Of a DNA stretch of 64,000 nt, positions 17,913-26,888 are shown in pieces (position 1 is the first letter of the stretch; each line of letters opens with the position of its first letter). The position numbers and the translations under genes are program-made. A model generated the notes under the pieces. That model was not told where the DNA came from, ran no database searches, and was given only the letters and a program-made list of their open reading frames with translations. The stretch is from NCBI RefSeq assembly GCF_030817275.1, contig NZ_JAUSZD010000002.1, positions 2,852,001 through 2,916,000 of the forward strand. Reading direction: 5' to 3'. The DNA is from Paenibacillus sp. V4I7 (lineage in GTDB: Bacteria > Bacillota > Bacilli > Paenibacillales > NBRC-103111).

Positions 17913-18119
17913 ATGACTACAAAAGAGAAACTAGAGTTTTTATTAAGAGAAACTGTTTTTGATTTAATGGATGGAGATTTAATAAAAATCCAAACAAAAT
18001 TAATAGAAGAACTTACAATCGAGGACATAAAAGAAGAACTAAATCACTGGGATACACTAACTCTTCCCCCTTTTGAGCAAAATGTGATCTTGCCTACTTT
18101 TCCTAACAAGGATTTTTAA
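17913..18119 (+). CDS. Small hypothetical protein
   Basis: A 68-residue acidic, helical protein (MTTKEKLEFLLRETVFDLMD ... IEDIKEELNHWDTLTLPPFE). GCGGAG lies 6-8 bases before the ATG. It is AT-rich like its downstream neighbour and unlike the sugar operon. No family is recognised. It lies between two members of the dispersed repeat family (17827 and 18951). Confidence 0.5.
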   Translation: MTTKEKLEFLLRETVFDLMDGDLIKIQTKLIEELTIEDIKEELNHWDTLTLPPFEQNVILPTFPNKDF

Positions 18120-18205
18120 ATTTAATGTTCATGCATATGGTAAATTGTGGTATTATCAAATAGTGTTTTCATTATATTGAAAAATTAAGGAGGATTGAAA
18201 TCATC

Positions 18206-18871
18206 TTGAAAAAATCGATTATTACTCTTATAGGAGCGTCACTTCTACTCAGTACTAGCGCAGGTGTTTACGCAGGTGCGAACTTGGAGGAAATCCAAGC
18301 ATATTTAAACAATGACCTAAAAGTAAAAGTAAATGGGAAACAGATACAATTGTTAGATGCAGATGGAAGTGTAGTTACTCCTATTACCTTTAACGGAAAC
18401 ACATACTTGCCAGCCAGAGCCATAGCAAACTCCTTGAATGTGGCTGTTGATTATGATGCTGCAACTAGCAGCGTATTATTTGGTGAAAAAGTTGAAGGCA
18501 CTCCTATTAACGCCGATCAAGTCTTTTATCAAGCTGTTAAAGATCCTAAATTAACACAATACAAAAACAAAGATTATGTCGAAGTTATCAGAGAGATAGG
18601 CACATCAGATTCTAACTTCACATTAAAACCTAAGAAAAAGTTCCAAACCCTTTATTTGCAAGTTGCTGCTATTGGAACTGATGTCGATATTAAAATTGTA
18701 GATAGTAACTCAAGATTATTAAAACAAGATACTGTAACGGTTGATGATGGTTTGAAAGTGATAGAAGCTACTATCGCAGGACTAGATGAAGTTACTGTGC
18801 ACTATGCGACTGATAAGGATACAAAAGAAACTGGTGTTTTTATACCACTATCAACCTCATATTATAAGTAA
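18206..18871 (+). CDS. Secreted stalk-domain (copper amine oxidase N-terminal-like) protein
   Basis: A 221-residue exported protein with a signal peptide (MKKSIITLIGASLLLSTSAG, cut near VYA). Residues about 35-95 are a stalk domain: KVKVNGKQIQLLDADG, TFNGNTYLPARAIANSL, VDYDAATSSVLFG. The remainder is beta-rich and not recognised. The start is TTG 18206 with AAGGAGG 12 bases upstream. Such domains are common in Paenibacillus cell-surface proteins and probably mediate wall or polymer contacts. The gene is bracketed by dispersed repeats. Confidence 0.75.
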   Translation: MKKSIITLIGASLLLSTSAGVYAGANLEEIQAYLNNDLKVKVNGKQIQLLDADGSVVTPITFNGNTYLPARAIANSLNVAVDYDAATSSVLFGEKVEGTPINADQVFYQAVKDPKLTQYKNKDYVEVIREIGTSDSNFTLKPKKKFQTLYLQVAAIGTDVDIKIVDSNSRLLKQDTVTVDDGLKVIEATIAGLDEVTVHYATDKDTKETGVFIPLSTSYYK

Positions 18872-18950
18872 TGAATGAAAGAATGAATAAGTGTAAAAAG
18901 AAGATTAACATTGGAGTTATATAAACATCAAGTTTTGTTTACGTAAACCG

Positions 18951-19029
18951 TGAACGATAGTGAAGGAGCTTATCTCGCGGCAGCTCCTCTTTTTGTTCAT
19001 TCAAGTAACGGTCAGAATAGCTGAATAAC
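18951..19029 (+). repeat. Dispersed hairpin repeat, copy B
   Basis: AACGATAG (18953-18960), stem GGAGCT...AGCTCC around TATCTCGCGGC, then TTTTTGTTCATTCAAGTAACGGTCAGAATAGCTGAATAA. Confidence 0.85.
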
Positions 19030-19242
19030 TTACCTACTGAGGAAGATAAGCTGAGAGCAGTTGAACGAATGTATAAAGATTAGCCACCTTCGAAGGGTGG
19101 TTATTTTATTTGTATTGAAGGGGTTGGGGGTAGTTTACATCAAAATGAAGTTGCCTGAATGAGCACTTACATATTCTGATTACGAAGCTAAATGGCAAAT
19201 AACCTATGGTCTTTAACTGCCTTTTAAAGTGGTAGTACTTTC

Positions 19243-19828
19243 TATTTTATTGCGCGGGATTGTTGTCACAATGGCAGCCTATGCGTTTGTTCGTTTAAAT
19301 TTCAAAGGAAAAAGCGTGCTGCTCTTCCTGTCCCTATCTACATTAGCTATACCCTCTGATACCACAATTGTTGCAAGATACTTATAATATAAGTACTTGC
19401 ACATGTTAAACACCCATTGGGCGCTTATTATTCCAGCTGTGTTCGATGTGTTCTTTTTATTTCTCTTGAGACAATTTTTTATGGGGGTTCCTAAAGAGAT
19501 CACAGAAGCGGCAATTATTGATGGCTGCTCACATTATCGTGTTTATTATCGAATTATTCTCCCGCTTGCGGTTCCGGCTTTAATGACAATGGTCATTTTC
19601 TCTTTCGTTTACATTTGGAATGATTTTGCGGGTCCATTTATATTTATCTCGAGCCAGAAGCTACAATTGGTAACCGTGGGACTTCAATATTTCACATCGG
19701 TTGCGGGAGCTAATTATTCGCTCCAAATGGCGGGGGCTTCCATTGTCGTGCTGTTACCCATCATCCTGTTCACATTCGCTCAAAAGTATTTTATAGAAGG
19801 AATTGCTTCGAGTGGAGTTAAGGGTTAG
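19243..19828 (+). pseudogene. MalG-type carbohydrate ABC permease, 5' truncated with in-frame stop
   Basis: The frame reads MAAYAFVRLNFKGKSVLLFL, SLSTLAIPSDTTIVARYL, then TAA at 19385-19387, then YKYLHMLNTHWALIIPAVFD and a normal C-terminal half with the EAA loop (EITEAAIIDGCSHYRVYYRI) and YFIEGIASSGVKG. About 100 N-terminal residues are missing. It ends 75 bases before the GH43 gene, so a sugar operon (binding protein, permeases, GH43) was probably cut down to its tail. A 143-residue protein could still be made from TTG/ATG 19397-19403, but it could not form a permease alone. Confidence 0.75.
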
Positions 19829-19903
19829 AAATAAAGGATTCTCCCATGACTCTGTGGTATTAATTATGAAACGATATACTGTCTCTTGGAGATAAGGAGT
19901 GCT

Positions 19904-21712
19904 ATGCTGACCAAAGAACAAATTCAAATCCGTGATCCGTTCGTACTGGCTGACAAAGATGAAAAGAAATATTATCTCTACGGAACGACGGATAAAAATG
20001 TATGGGAAGGAAAAGCGACTGGCTTTGATGTGTATGTGAGCAACGACCTTGACCACTGGGAAGGACCATTCCCCGCTTTTCGGCCGGAAGAAGGCTTCTG
20101 GGCGGATCGGCATTACTGGGCGCCTGAAGTGTACCTTTATGATGGCATGTATTTTATGTTTGCTAGCTTTAAGGCGAACGGCAAGTGCAGGGGTACGCAA
20201 ATTCTTGTATCCGATTATCCGGGTGGGCCCTTCAGGCTTCATTCAGACGGACCTGTTACACCTGAGGATTGGGAATGCTTGGATGGGACGCTGTATGTCG
20301 ACGAGGCTGGCCATCCTTGGATGATATTTTGCCATGAATGGCTGCAGGTACAGGACGGCGAGATGTGTGCTATTGCATTAAGCAAAGACTTGAAAACCGC
20401 TTCCGGAGAGCCGGTGCTTCTATTTCATGCTTCCGATGCGCCGTGGGCTGTTGGGAGCGGGAGGAATCAAAAGAATTACGTAACCGATGGGCCCTTCTTG
20501 CATCGAGCGGCAAACGGGGATCTTCTGATGCTGTGGTCAAGCCACGGAGTGAACGGTTATGCGATCGGCATCGCCCGTTCGGCAAGCGGTGACATTAAGG
20601 GGCCTTGGGTGCAGGACTGCGAGACGTTATTCGGGCAAGACGGCGGTCACGGCATGTTGTTTACCACGTTCGAGGGGGAATTAATGCTAGCCATTCATAG
20701 ACCGAATAAGACTCCGAATGAGAGGCCGCTATTTTTGCCAATTACTGAGGAGAACGGCAGGCTAAGCATTCAGCGGCAATTCCGCAATCCGATTGCCCTG
20801 CAGAGGGCGGACCCTTGGATTTACAAGCACACGGACGGTTACTATTATTTCACCGCTTCCGTTCCCGAGTTCGACTGTATCGAGCTTAGAAGGGCAAGAA
20901 CGATTCAGGAGCTTGGGGCCGCCGAACCGACGGTCATTTGGCGAAAACACGTGAAGGGCATAATGAGCGCGCATATCTGGGCGCCTGAAATTCACTATAT
21001 CGACGGCAAATGGTACATCTATTTTGCCGCCGGAAGCACGGATGAGAACGAGAAGGAAGTATGGCAGCACCGCATGTACGTCCTTGAAAATGATGCGGCC
21101 AATCCGCTGGAACCGACATGGGTGGAAAAAGGGCAGCTTCGGACCCATTGGGAGTCCTTCTCATTGGATGCTACAACCTTCGAGCATCGTGGAGTAAGGT
21201 ATTTGGTTTGGGCGCAGCAGGGCCCTGACACGCAAGGGAATTCCAATCTGTATATCGCCGAGATGTCCGATCCATGGACGATTCGAGACCAGCAGGTCCT
21301 GCTTACGAAACCGGAATATGCGTGGGAAACCATAGGCTTCCGGGTGAATGAAGGGGCTGCGGTACTCAAGAAGAACGGCAAAATATTTATCAGCTACTCG
21401 GCAAGCGCCACGGACAGCAATTATTGCATGGGGCTGATGACAGCTTTGGACACTAGTGATTTGTTGGACCCGCATTCATGGACCAAATCGCCGGAGCCGG
21501 TTTTCCAGACGAGCGAAGAAACCGGACAATACGGCCCGGGCCAAAACTGCTTCACCTTGTCGGAGGACGGATCGACCGATATTCTGGTGTACCATTCCAG
21601 AAGCTACAAGCAAATAGTAGGAGATCCGCTGTATGATCCCAACCGTCATACACACGCGCAAGTATTGAATTGGAATGAGGATGGAACTCCGAACTTCGGT
21701 ATACCTAAATGA
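19904..21712 (+). CDS. Tandem two-domain glycoside hydrolase family 43 enzyme
   Basis: A 602-residue cytoplasmic protein (no signal) with two GH43 five-bladed propellers. Domain 1, about 5-290: IQIRDPFVLADKDEKKYYLY (Asp11 as likely general base), YWAPEVYLYDGMYFMF, CLDGTLYVDEAG, DGGHGMLF. Domain 2, about 298-595: QRADPWIYKHTDGYYYFTAS, IWAPEIHYIDGKWYIYF, SLDATTFEHRG, VNEGAAVLKKNGKIFISYSA with the likely acid Glu. The second domain resembles arabinofuranosidases. Release of arabinose or xylose from imported oligosaccharides is likely. ATG 19904 follows AAGGAG at a short 4-base spacing. The upstream permease is dead, so its own substrate must now enter by another importer. Confidence 0.82.
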   Translation: MLTKEQIQIRDPFVLADKDEKKYYLYGTTDKNVWEGKATGFDVYVSNDLDHWEGPFPAFRPEEGFWADRHYWAPEVYLYDGMYFMFASFKANGKCRGTQILVSDYPGGPFRLHSDGPVTPEDWECLDGTLYVDEAGHPWMIFCHEWLQVQDGEMCAIALSKDLKTASGEPVLLFHASDAPWAVGSGRNQKNYVTDGPFLHRAANGDLLMLWSSHGVNGYAIGIARSASGDIKGPWVQDCETLFGQDGGHGMLFTTFEGELMLAIHRPNKTPNERPLFLPITEENGRLSIQRQFRNPIALQRADPWIYKHTDGYYYFTASVPEFDCIELRRARTIQELGAAEPTVIWRKHVKGIMSAHIWAPEIHYIDGKWYIYFAAGSTDENEKEVWQHRMYVLENDAANPLEPTWVEKGQLRTHWESFSLDATTFEHRGVRYLVWAQQGPDTQGNSNLYIAEMSDPWTIRDQQVLLTKPEYAWETIGFRVNEGAAVLKKNGKIFISYSASATDSNYCMGLMTALDTSDLLDPHSWTKSPEPVFQTSEETGQYGPGQNCFTLSEDGSTDILVYHSRSYKQIVGDPLYDPNRHTHAQVLNWNEDGTPNFGIPK

Positions 21713-21748
21713 GTACCGAGGTGGAATTGTCATAAGTGTGATCATGAA

Positions 21749-21786
21749 GACCGGGACCCGATTGAGGTGCCGGTTTATTGTTTTGT
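21749..21786 (+). terminator. Terminator after GH43 gene
   Basis: ACCGGGACC pairs with GGTGCCGGT (one mismatch) and is followed by TTATTGTTTTG. Confidence 0.6.
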
Positions 21787-21804
21787 TTAAGCAGGTGCCC
21801 GTAG

Positions 21805-21959
21805 TTGTTGGTACTTATGAATTCGGTAGCAATATAGGATATCAGAGAGGAAATATCGCGCACTTGCTATTAAAAGAGCAATCAGCTTCCAACGGTAAGG
21901 ATGATTTTAAAACGTCTTTAAGCCTCCTTGAACAAATATCGAAATTATTAATTTCTTGA
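21805..21959 (+). other. Open C-terminal coding fragment of unknown origin
   Basis: The frame ending at 21959 reads EFGSNIGYQRGNIAHLLLKE then QSASNGKDDFKTSLSLLEQI, with no start or RBS. It looks like the tail of a lost gene. Family not recognised. Confidence 0.25.
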
Positions 21960-21993
21960 CACATTGTAGAAGATAGCAATTCGAACGTAAAGA

Positions 21994-22028
21994 GGACCGT
22001 CTTGAGAGAGCCCTCAGAAGGTCCTTTT
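21994..22028 (+). terminator. Hairpin before the prophage remnant
   Basis: AGGACC pairs with GGTCCT (ending about 22024), followed by TTTT. Confidence 0.5.
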
Positions 22029-22129
22029 ATGTTGTTAATGGATGTAAAATATATTTTCATCCATTTTTCTAGCTTATTTTATTAATTGCCTCCGAGCCGA
22101 TTGGGGCTATTTTTATATCAAGGAGATGA

Positions 22130-22294
22130 GTGTACTCAAATGTTCAAAAAACATTAATCTATCTACTAGGTATATCAACCACACAACAAGCAGTGGTAAC
22201 AACCTCAACAGGAGTATTAGGAGCGATGTTCCTAGGTATTTTCAAGAAGTTTCTCATGGCTGTGGTAGTTGTGATGGCTCACCAACTCAATTGA
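22130..22294 (+). pseudogene. Holin-like phage protein, truncated
   Basis: From GTG 22130, with AAGGAG at 22120-22125, the frame gives 54 residues: VYSNVQKTLIYLLGISTTQQ, TGVLGAMFLGIFKKFLMAVV, VVMAHQLN. It has a hydrophobic C-terminal half and then a stop; downstream readable pieces (ALKNKGNAANDLGQLMVSGK) lie in broken frames. Its position just before a lysis amidase supports a holin origin. It is probably inactive. Confidence 0.4.
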
Positions 22295-22411
22295 AACAAG
22301 TCATCTAGGCGTTAAAGAATAAAGGAAATGCTGCAAATGACCTAGGGCAACTAATGGTATCAGGCAAGTCCGTTGATGAATAAGGTAAATTAAAACGTGA
22401 GGTGAATAAGC

Positions 22412-23170
22412 ATGAGTGACTTTAAAATGAAATACGAAATTATCCCGCGATATCTAACAGGACCTAGCAAGAGAAGACCTCGCTTGTTGCTGGATCAATG
22501 CCGTTTTGTGGTCAGTCACGACACCGGAAACCCTGGATCAACAGCAGCTAGTAATGTCTCATACTATGAGAATAGTCGCAATGAAATGGAAGCATCAGCG
22601 CATATCTTTGTGGATGACAAGCAGATCATTGAGTGTATTCCTTTTCTGACAGCTCCACCTGAGAAAGCATGGCATGTGGTCTACGATGTTACGACCGATA
22701 ATCAAAGGTATGGAGCAGATTCGAACGATGCTGCAGGAGGGATAGAACTCTGTTACGGTGGTAATGTAGATCTATCGGAAGCGTACAAGCGGTATGTGTG
22801 GGTGATGGCTTATAGTTGTTGGAAATTCGGTCTTAACTCAGCAACCGCGATTACGGGTCATTATATACTTGATCCTGCACATAAGACAGACCCTATGGAT
22901 GCTTTTAAATTAATCGGTAAGACATTTAATGAATTTGTAGAAGATGTTATTAATGAATATAACGCATGTGTGATGGAGGAGGACACTATGATTCTCGAAC
23001 ATGACTGGCAATGGCAGATGCTTGGAGATGCGCTGGATGGACTCTACAACAAGGGGATAATTTCGGAATACTCTTGGGTAGAAAAAGCCTATTCTCGAAA
23101 GTTAACTCAAACTGAGCTCGCTTGGTTGAATATGATCGTTTACGCAAGGCAAAACGGTGTTCAAGTATAG
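22412..23170 (+). CDS. N-acetylmuramoyl-L-alanine amidase (phage endolysin type)
   Basis: A 252-residue Amidase_2/PGRP-fold enzyme that cleaves the MurNAc-L-Ala bond of peptidoglycan. Zinc ligands are probably His36 (VVSHDTGNPGS) and His150 or His157 (GHYILDPAHKTDP), and GIELCYGG is the core strand. It has no signal peptide, as expected for a holin-dependent endolysin. The C-terminal 60 residues (EHDWQWQMLGDALDGLYNKG...) resemble the short helical tail of Bacillus phage lysins. It follows the holin-like remnant and precedes a tail-spike-like gene. Confidence 0.82.
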   Translation: MSDFKMKYEIIPRYLTGPSKRRPRLLLDQCRFVVSHDTGNPGSTAASNVSYYENSRNEMEASAHIFVDDKQIIECIPFLTAPPEKAWHVVYDVTTDNQRYGADSNDAAGGIELCYGGNVDLSEAYKRYVWVMAYSCWKFGLNSATAITGHYILDPAHKTDPMDAFKLIGKTFNEFVEDVINEYNACVMEEDTMILEHDWQWQMLGDALDGLYNKGIISEYSWVEKAYSRKLTQTELAWLNMIVYARQNGVQV

Positions 23171-23235
23171 AAAAGGAACAGTAAAGACGTGAAATTTTAT
23201 GAAAGAGAGGTGCAACATAATGTACTTGAAAAATC

Positions 23236-24576
23236 ATGCACTGTGAAATTATCAATGCCAAATACCCACCTTATTCTGCAGTTGGTGATGGTATTGCCGA
23301 TGATACAATATCGCTGCAAGCCGCATTTAATGATGGTGTTCTGAAGAATGTACCTATATTTATTCCAGCCGGGACTTATCGAACAACAGCTGGTATTAAC
23401 GTCATAAGCAATAACGTCATGATCTATGGTGCAGGTGGGAATCTCACGAAGATAAAGCCGGACGCCTATACGTATGATTGTTTGACGATAGGGCCGGGAG
23501 CATCAGGGAGCGGTATTAACCCTTCTGGATATATTCGCGAGATTGATTTTGAAGGTACCACAAGTTGGATTACAGGAACAACGGCAGCCCTTAAGCTCGA
23601 TGGTATGCGACAGTTTGAAGTGAAAAACGTAACTGTTCAAAGGATGCCGATCTCATTCGATTTAGTAAATAAATGCTACGGCTCCATGTTCGTTAATTGC
23701 CGATCTAATCTTGGAGGACTCCCACTTAACCTCAGAACAGGTCTACAAAGTGGAAGTGACCTATCATTCCTTAACTGTTGGTTCCGAGGGAAAGACGGAT
23801 CAGTATGGGTCGCTCCAGATGCAGGAGGATTCCACTTTAACCACGGACAATTAACGGGTGGAGACAATCAGGGAGCGGACAATGACGCTATAGGAGTTAT
23901 TGTTTTAGGGAAGGATTACTTGACGGGTGCTGTCGGGAACGTAGCGAACATTGACTTTAATGGAATCGACTTCGAAGGATCGAAGTACATACATCAAATT
24001 AGAGCATACGGCCAAGCTATTTTAACGATAAGCAATTCAAGCTTCCTGTCTACGGCAAGCGCAACAGCCGCAGAGAAACCATTAGGGATAATCAAAACTA
24101 CCAATGGTTTACAATCAAGAATTACTTTATTAAACAACGCGGTTTCCGGGGTATGGAAAGCGGCCAAAGCAATCGACGTCACTGGACAGGGCAGTGTACT
24201 AAACATTTTTGAAGCGGGTACAGCGATGGTTAACGGGACGGTTACATTTAATGATGTGACGAATCCGGACAGTGTTGGATTACTCGAACAGTCTAAGAAC
24301 ACGATGGGCACGGCCTTTTTCAGAAGCAGCTCATTTAATAAGATGCTTATGGGCGGCATGATGATAAGAGCCTCTATTCTTGGCAAGTTTGAAGTGTCTT
24401 ATGATTGGGGTTTAACATGGGTTCCATCTATGCAGATCCTAAGTGGAACAACCGCTGCACGTCCTACGACCAATCTGTATCCGTGGCAGTTTTATGGAGA
24501 CTCAACTCTAGGCAAACCGATCTGGAGAAATGCGGCAAACACCGCGTGGATCGATGCTACGGGTGCTACAGTCTAG
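23236..24576 (+). CDS. Phage tail-spike-like protein with pectate-lyase-3 beta-helix
   Basis: A 446-residue protein. The start YSAVGDGIADDTISLQAAFN then VPIFIPAGTYRTTAGINV is the classic N-terminus of right-handed beta-helix spikes (Pectate_lyase_3). The C-terminal quarter (ILSGTTAARPTTNLYPWQFY, WRNAANTAWIDATG) matches the end of phage tail/collar proteins. The best SD (GAGAGGTG, about 23204-23211) points to an ATG at 23220 that reads only eight codons before a stop in another frame, so a small frameshift at the 5' end is likely. It is probably a depolymerase-type receptor-binding protein of the lost phage. Confidence 0.7.
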   Translation: MHCEIINAKYPPYSAVGDGIADDTISLQAAFNDGVLKNVPIFIPAGTYRTTAGINVISNNVMIYGAGGNLTKIKPDAYTYDCLTIGPGASGSGINPSGYIREIDFEGTTSWITGTTAALKLDGMRQFEVKNVTVQRMPISFDLVNKCYGSMFVNCRSNLGGLPLNLRTGLQSGSDLSFLNCWFRGKDGSVWVAPDAGGFHFNHGQLTGGDNQGADNDAIGVIVLGKDYLTGAVGNVANIDFNGIDFEGSKYIHQIRAYGQAILTISNSSFLSTASATAAEKPLGIIKTTNGLQSRITLLNNAVSGVWKAAKAIDVTGQGSVLNIFEAGTAMVNGTVTFNDVTNPDSVGLLEQSKNTMGTAFFRSSSFNKMLMGGMMIRASILGKFEVSYDWGLTWVPSMQILSGTTAARPTTNLYPWQFYGDSTLGKPIWRNAANTAWIDATGATV

Positions 24577-24634
24577 ATTGATTTATTTACAGACAGATTC
24601 ATAAGGACATTCTGCTAAGGAAGGGGAATACACT

Positions 24635-24980
24635 TGGCTGAAGAAGTAGTTAAGGCTTTCCTCGATGGTTCCCCTTCATTTCCGGCAAGCAAGTCCCGCC
24701 TACGATGACAATTATACCCGCGACGTTCATATCCATTGTTGTCTTTATATCAGGTCTGATGTATAACCGCCTTTTGATAAAAGGAGCTTTTCCAGAAGGG
24801 AATATAGTTACCTATGCTCCTGAGCTTACATGGCCAATCTGGGGGTTGGCGCTTGGCTTGGCTATTTGCGCCTATCATCTAAGGCGGAAGGGGAGATGCG
24901 GACATTGCGTGAGGGAAGTAAGTGATATCCATGTACCAATTAAGGAGCCACGGGGTAGTGGATTTAATATTCATTCTTAG
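24635..24980 (+). CDS. Small membrane protein with C-terminal Cys pair, possibly 5' frameshifted
   Basis: From ATG 24705 the frame gives 91 residues with two membrane segments (IIPATFISIVVFISGLMY; TWPIWGLALGLAICAYHL) and a tail RRKGRCGHCVREV with a CxxC. The preceding frame from about 24635 (LAEEVVKAFLDGSPS) appears to join it by a one-base shift. The family is not recognised. Confidence 0.35.
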
Positions 24981-25203
24981 AGGTTGAATTAGCTGAAGAC
25001 CAAATTAAAACAAACATTATTCAAAACTCTGGTGACATTCATTTTAAAAAAAGGGTGAAGCGCCCGCATATAGAATAATGAAATTTTTAAATAATTTAGG
25101 AGACGATGGAATGATCAAAGCCGAGTGGGACAGATGTCGGTTTCTTAGATTGATTTAAATCAGGATTAGGTTAATCTTATCGGTTTACAACGCAGAATTC
25201 CAT

Positions 25204-25650
25204 TTAATATCCTTTACGCTTGCGAAACATCCGAAAGACGGCAAAAATAAAGATGATCCATAACGCGAAGCTGAGCAGTGAGAGCAATGGAAAACCGAGC
25301 GAAAAACCAGCGAACGGATTGAACAGCGATCCTAGGATTGTCCCCAGTGCCAATCCCCCAAACATTCCGCCGAAAAATCCACCGAAACCGGTTCGAGGTG
25401 CGGGTATCGTTCTTGGAGGAGTAGGATTGCGAGCCGCATTATCCGGTCTCGTCGGAGCAGTACGGCCGGGGGTGCCGATTCCGGGATCATAGCTTCCTCT
25501 GGGCGAACGAATTCCGCCGCGTTTATAAGGCTTTATCGTGTCCTTCTGCTCCAATTCCCCTTGCTTTTCATATGACTCACCATAAATTTCCACCGTCGAA
25601 ATTCCAAAAACCACAGGAAACAACAAGAGCATTATCATGATTTTTCTCAT
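25204..25650 (-). CDS. Exported Gly/Pro-rich single-pass membrane protein
   Basis: A 148-residue protein with an N-terminal signal (MRKIMIMLLLFPVVFGISTV) and a Pro/Arg-rich linker (GTPGRTAPTRPDNAARNPTP). Next come a glycine-rich helix (GFGGFFGGMFGGLALGTILG), a membrane segment and a basic end, FRMFRKRKGY. The layout resembles the front half of Tim44-like bacterial proteins, which have a similar Gly-rich segment followed by RRR, but the Tim44 domain itself is absent. GGAGGTG lies upstream on this strand. Function is unknown. Confidence 0.6.
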   Translation of the reverse strand: MRKIMIMLLLFPVVFGISTVEIYGESYEKQGELEQKDTIKPYKRGGIRSPRGSYDPGIGTPGRTAPTRPDNAARNPTPPRTIPAPRTGFGGFFGGMFGGLALGTILGSLFNPFAGFSLGFPLLSLLSFALWIIFIFAVFRMFRKRKGY

Positions 25651-25803
25651 TTACTTGTTCACACCTCCATTAGTAGCGTACCCCAACCTATAAAGAACAT
25701 TCAGATGTTTCAGGGGTGAACGCCGTGACATGGTCTCATTAGCTGTGATTGAAAACCGTGTCAATGGTTAAATTAATGAAAAACCGGGATGGAGGGCGAA
25801 TTT

Positions 25804-26394
25804 ATGAGTAAATCGTTCCTGAAGGGATATAACGAAAAACGGGATTTCCGGAAAACAAGTGAGCCTAGGGGACGGGTACTGGGAGCAGACAACGAAACGT
25901 TCGTCATTCAAAAACATGACGCAACCACGCTTCATTACGATTTCCGAATCGCTCTTAATGGTGTATTAAAATCGTGGGCGATTCCGAAAGGCCCTTCCAC
26001 AAATCCACGGGATAGAAGGCTGGCCATTCGAACGGAAGATCATCCTTTGGCGTATGCGGATTTTGAAGGAGTTATTCCTGCTGGCGAGTATGGGGGAGGA
26101 ACGGTGATTGTGTGGGATAAAGGAACGTTTCACAGCTTAAAAGACCCTGGTGATTCCTCTTTGCTGCATCAGCTTGAGCAGGAAGGGCACATCGCGATCT
26201 GGCTTGAAGGAAAGAAACTCAAAGGAGGTTACGCACTGACGAGAACTGGTGGTAGTCAGTGGCTCTTCGTCAAAATGCGTGACAAGGAAGCCGATGCGAG
26301 TCGAGATCCGCTAAATACACAACCCGAGTCGGTACTGTCAGGTTTGACGATTGAAGAAGTAAGGGAGTCGTACTTTTTTACTCCTTTGATGTAG
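25804..26394 (+). CDS. Stand-alone LigD-type 3'-phosphoesterase (PE domain)
   Basis: A 196-residue protein equal to the phosphoesterase domain of DNA ligase D, which trims 3' phosphate or ribonucleotide ends before joining. Signature segments: FVIQKHDATTLHYDFRIALN, LKSWAIPKGPS, RLAIRTEDHPLAYADFEGVI, PAGEYGGGTVIVWDKGTF, GSQWLFVKMRD. The His and Asp/Glu metal ligands of the family are present. ATG 25804 follows GGAGGG; the upstream in-frame ATG at 25789 has none. It has no fused ligase or polymerase domain. A Ku gene lies at the left edge of the window, so it may serve the same end-joining pathway. Confidence 0.87.
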   Translation: MSKSFLKGYNEKRDFRKTSEPRGRVLGADNETFVIQKHDATTLHYDFRIALNGVLKSWAIPKGPSTNPRDRRLAIRTEDHPLAYADFEGVIPAGEYGGGTVIVWDKGTFHSLKDPGDSSLLHQLEQEGHIAIWLEGKKLKGGYALTRTGGSQWLFVKMRDKEADASRDPLNTQPESVLSGLTIEEVRESYFFTPLM

Positions 26395-26473
26395 TAAAAG
26401 GACTTGGAGTGAAAAGAAATCGAAATTTTTGAGAGTTTGCAGAAAACTACTACCACTGTTGATAAAGCTAATG

Positions 26474-26545
26474 GATACGATAGAGAGGAAGCTTGTCTCG
26501 CGGCAACTTCTTTATTTGTTCATTCAAGTAACGGGTAAGTTAACG
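26474..26545 (+). repeat. Dispersed hairpin repeat, copy C
   Basis: TACGATAGAGAGGAAGCTTG, TCTCGCGGCAACTTC, TTTATTTGTTCATTCAAGTAACGGGTAAGTTAA. The stem is weaker than in other copies. Confidence 0.75.
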
Positions 26546-26741
26546 GGGAATCGATATATGGTATTTTATAGCGTAACCAAGTTAAAGTTCGTGTGTTAGT
26601 ATGACAGTGTTCCAAATATACAGCGCTATCCTGCTACTGGGGTCAACATTTATTAGTGAAGTAAGCATAAAAATAAAATATCCTTATAGGACTAAAAATG
26701 AGTAACCTCTCATTTTATTAAAGTCAACTTCAACAAATAAT

Positions 26742-26785
26742 CGAAGGCAGCCGCCCAGAAGGGATTGGCTGCCTTTTTTGATATT
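26742..26785 (+). terminator. Orphan terminator hairpin
   Basis: GGCAGCC (from about 26745) pairs with GGCTGCC, then TTTTTTG. No intact gene precedes it; 26546-26741 shows nothing else. Confidence 0.6.
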
Positions 26786-26846
26786 AACGTGTTAAACTTG
26801 GGTGGTTTTTATGATTTGAACCATACAATGCAGCTTAAGCTAACGC

Positions 26847-26886
26847 AGAACGATAGCTAAATAAATACACGAAGGCAGCCGGTCAA
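26847..26886 (+). repeat. Dispersed repeat, left half only (G)
   Basis: GAACGATAGCTAAATAAA followed by the first arm of a GGCAGCC hairpin, which is then cut by unrelated sequence. Confidence 0.6.
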
Positions 26887-26888
26887 AA

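Noticed and set aside
24705..24980. Copper or redox protein because of CGHC
   Set aside because: A single CxxC in a short tail is not enough; no family pattern fits.
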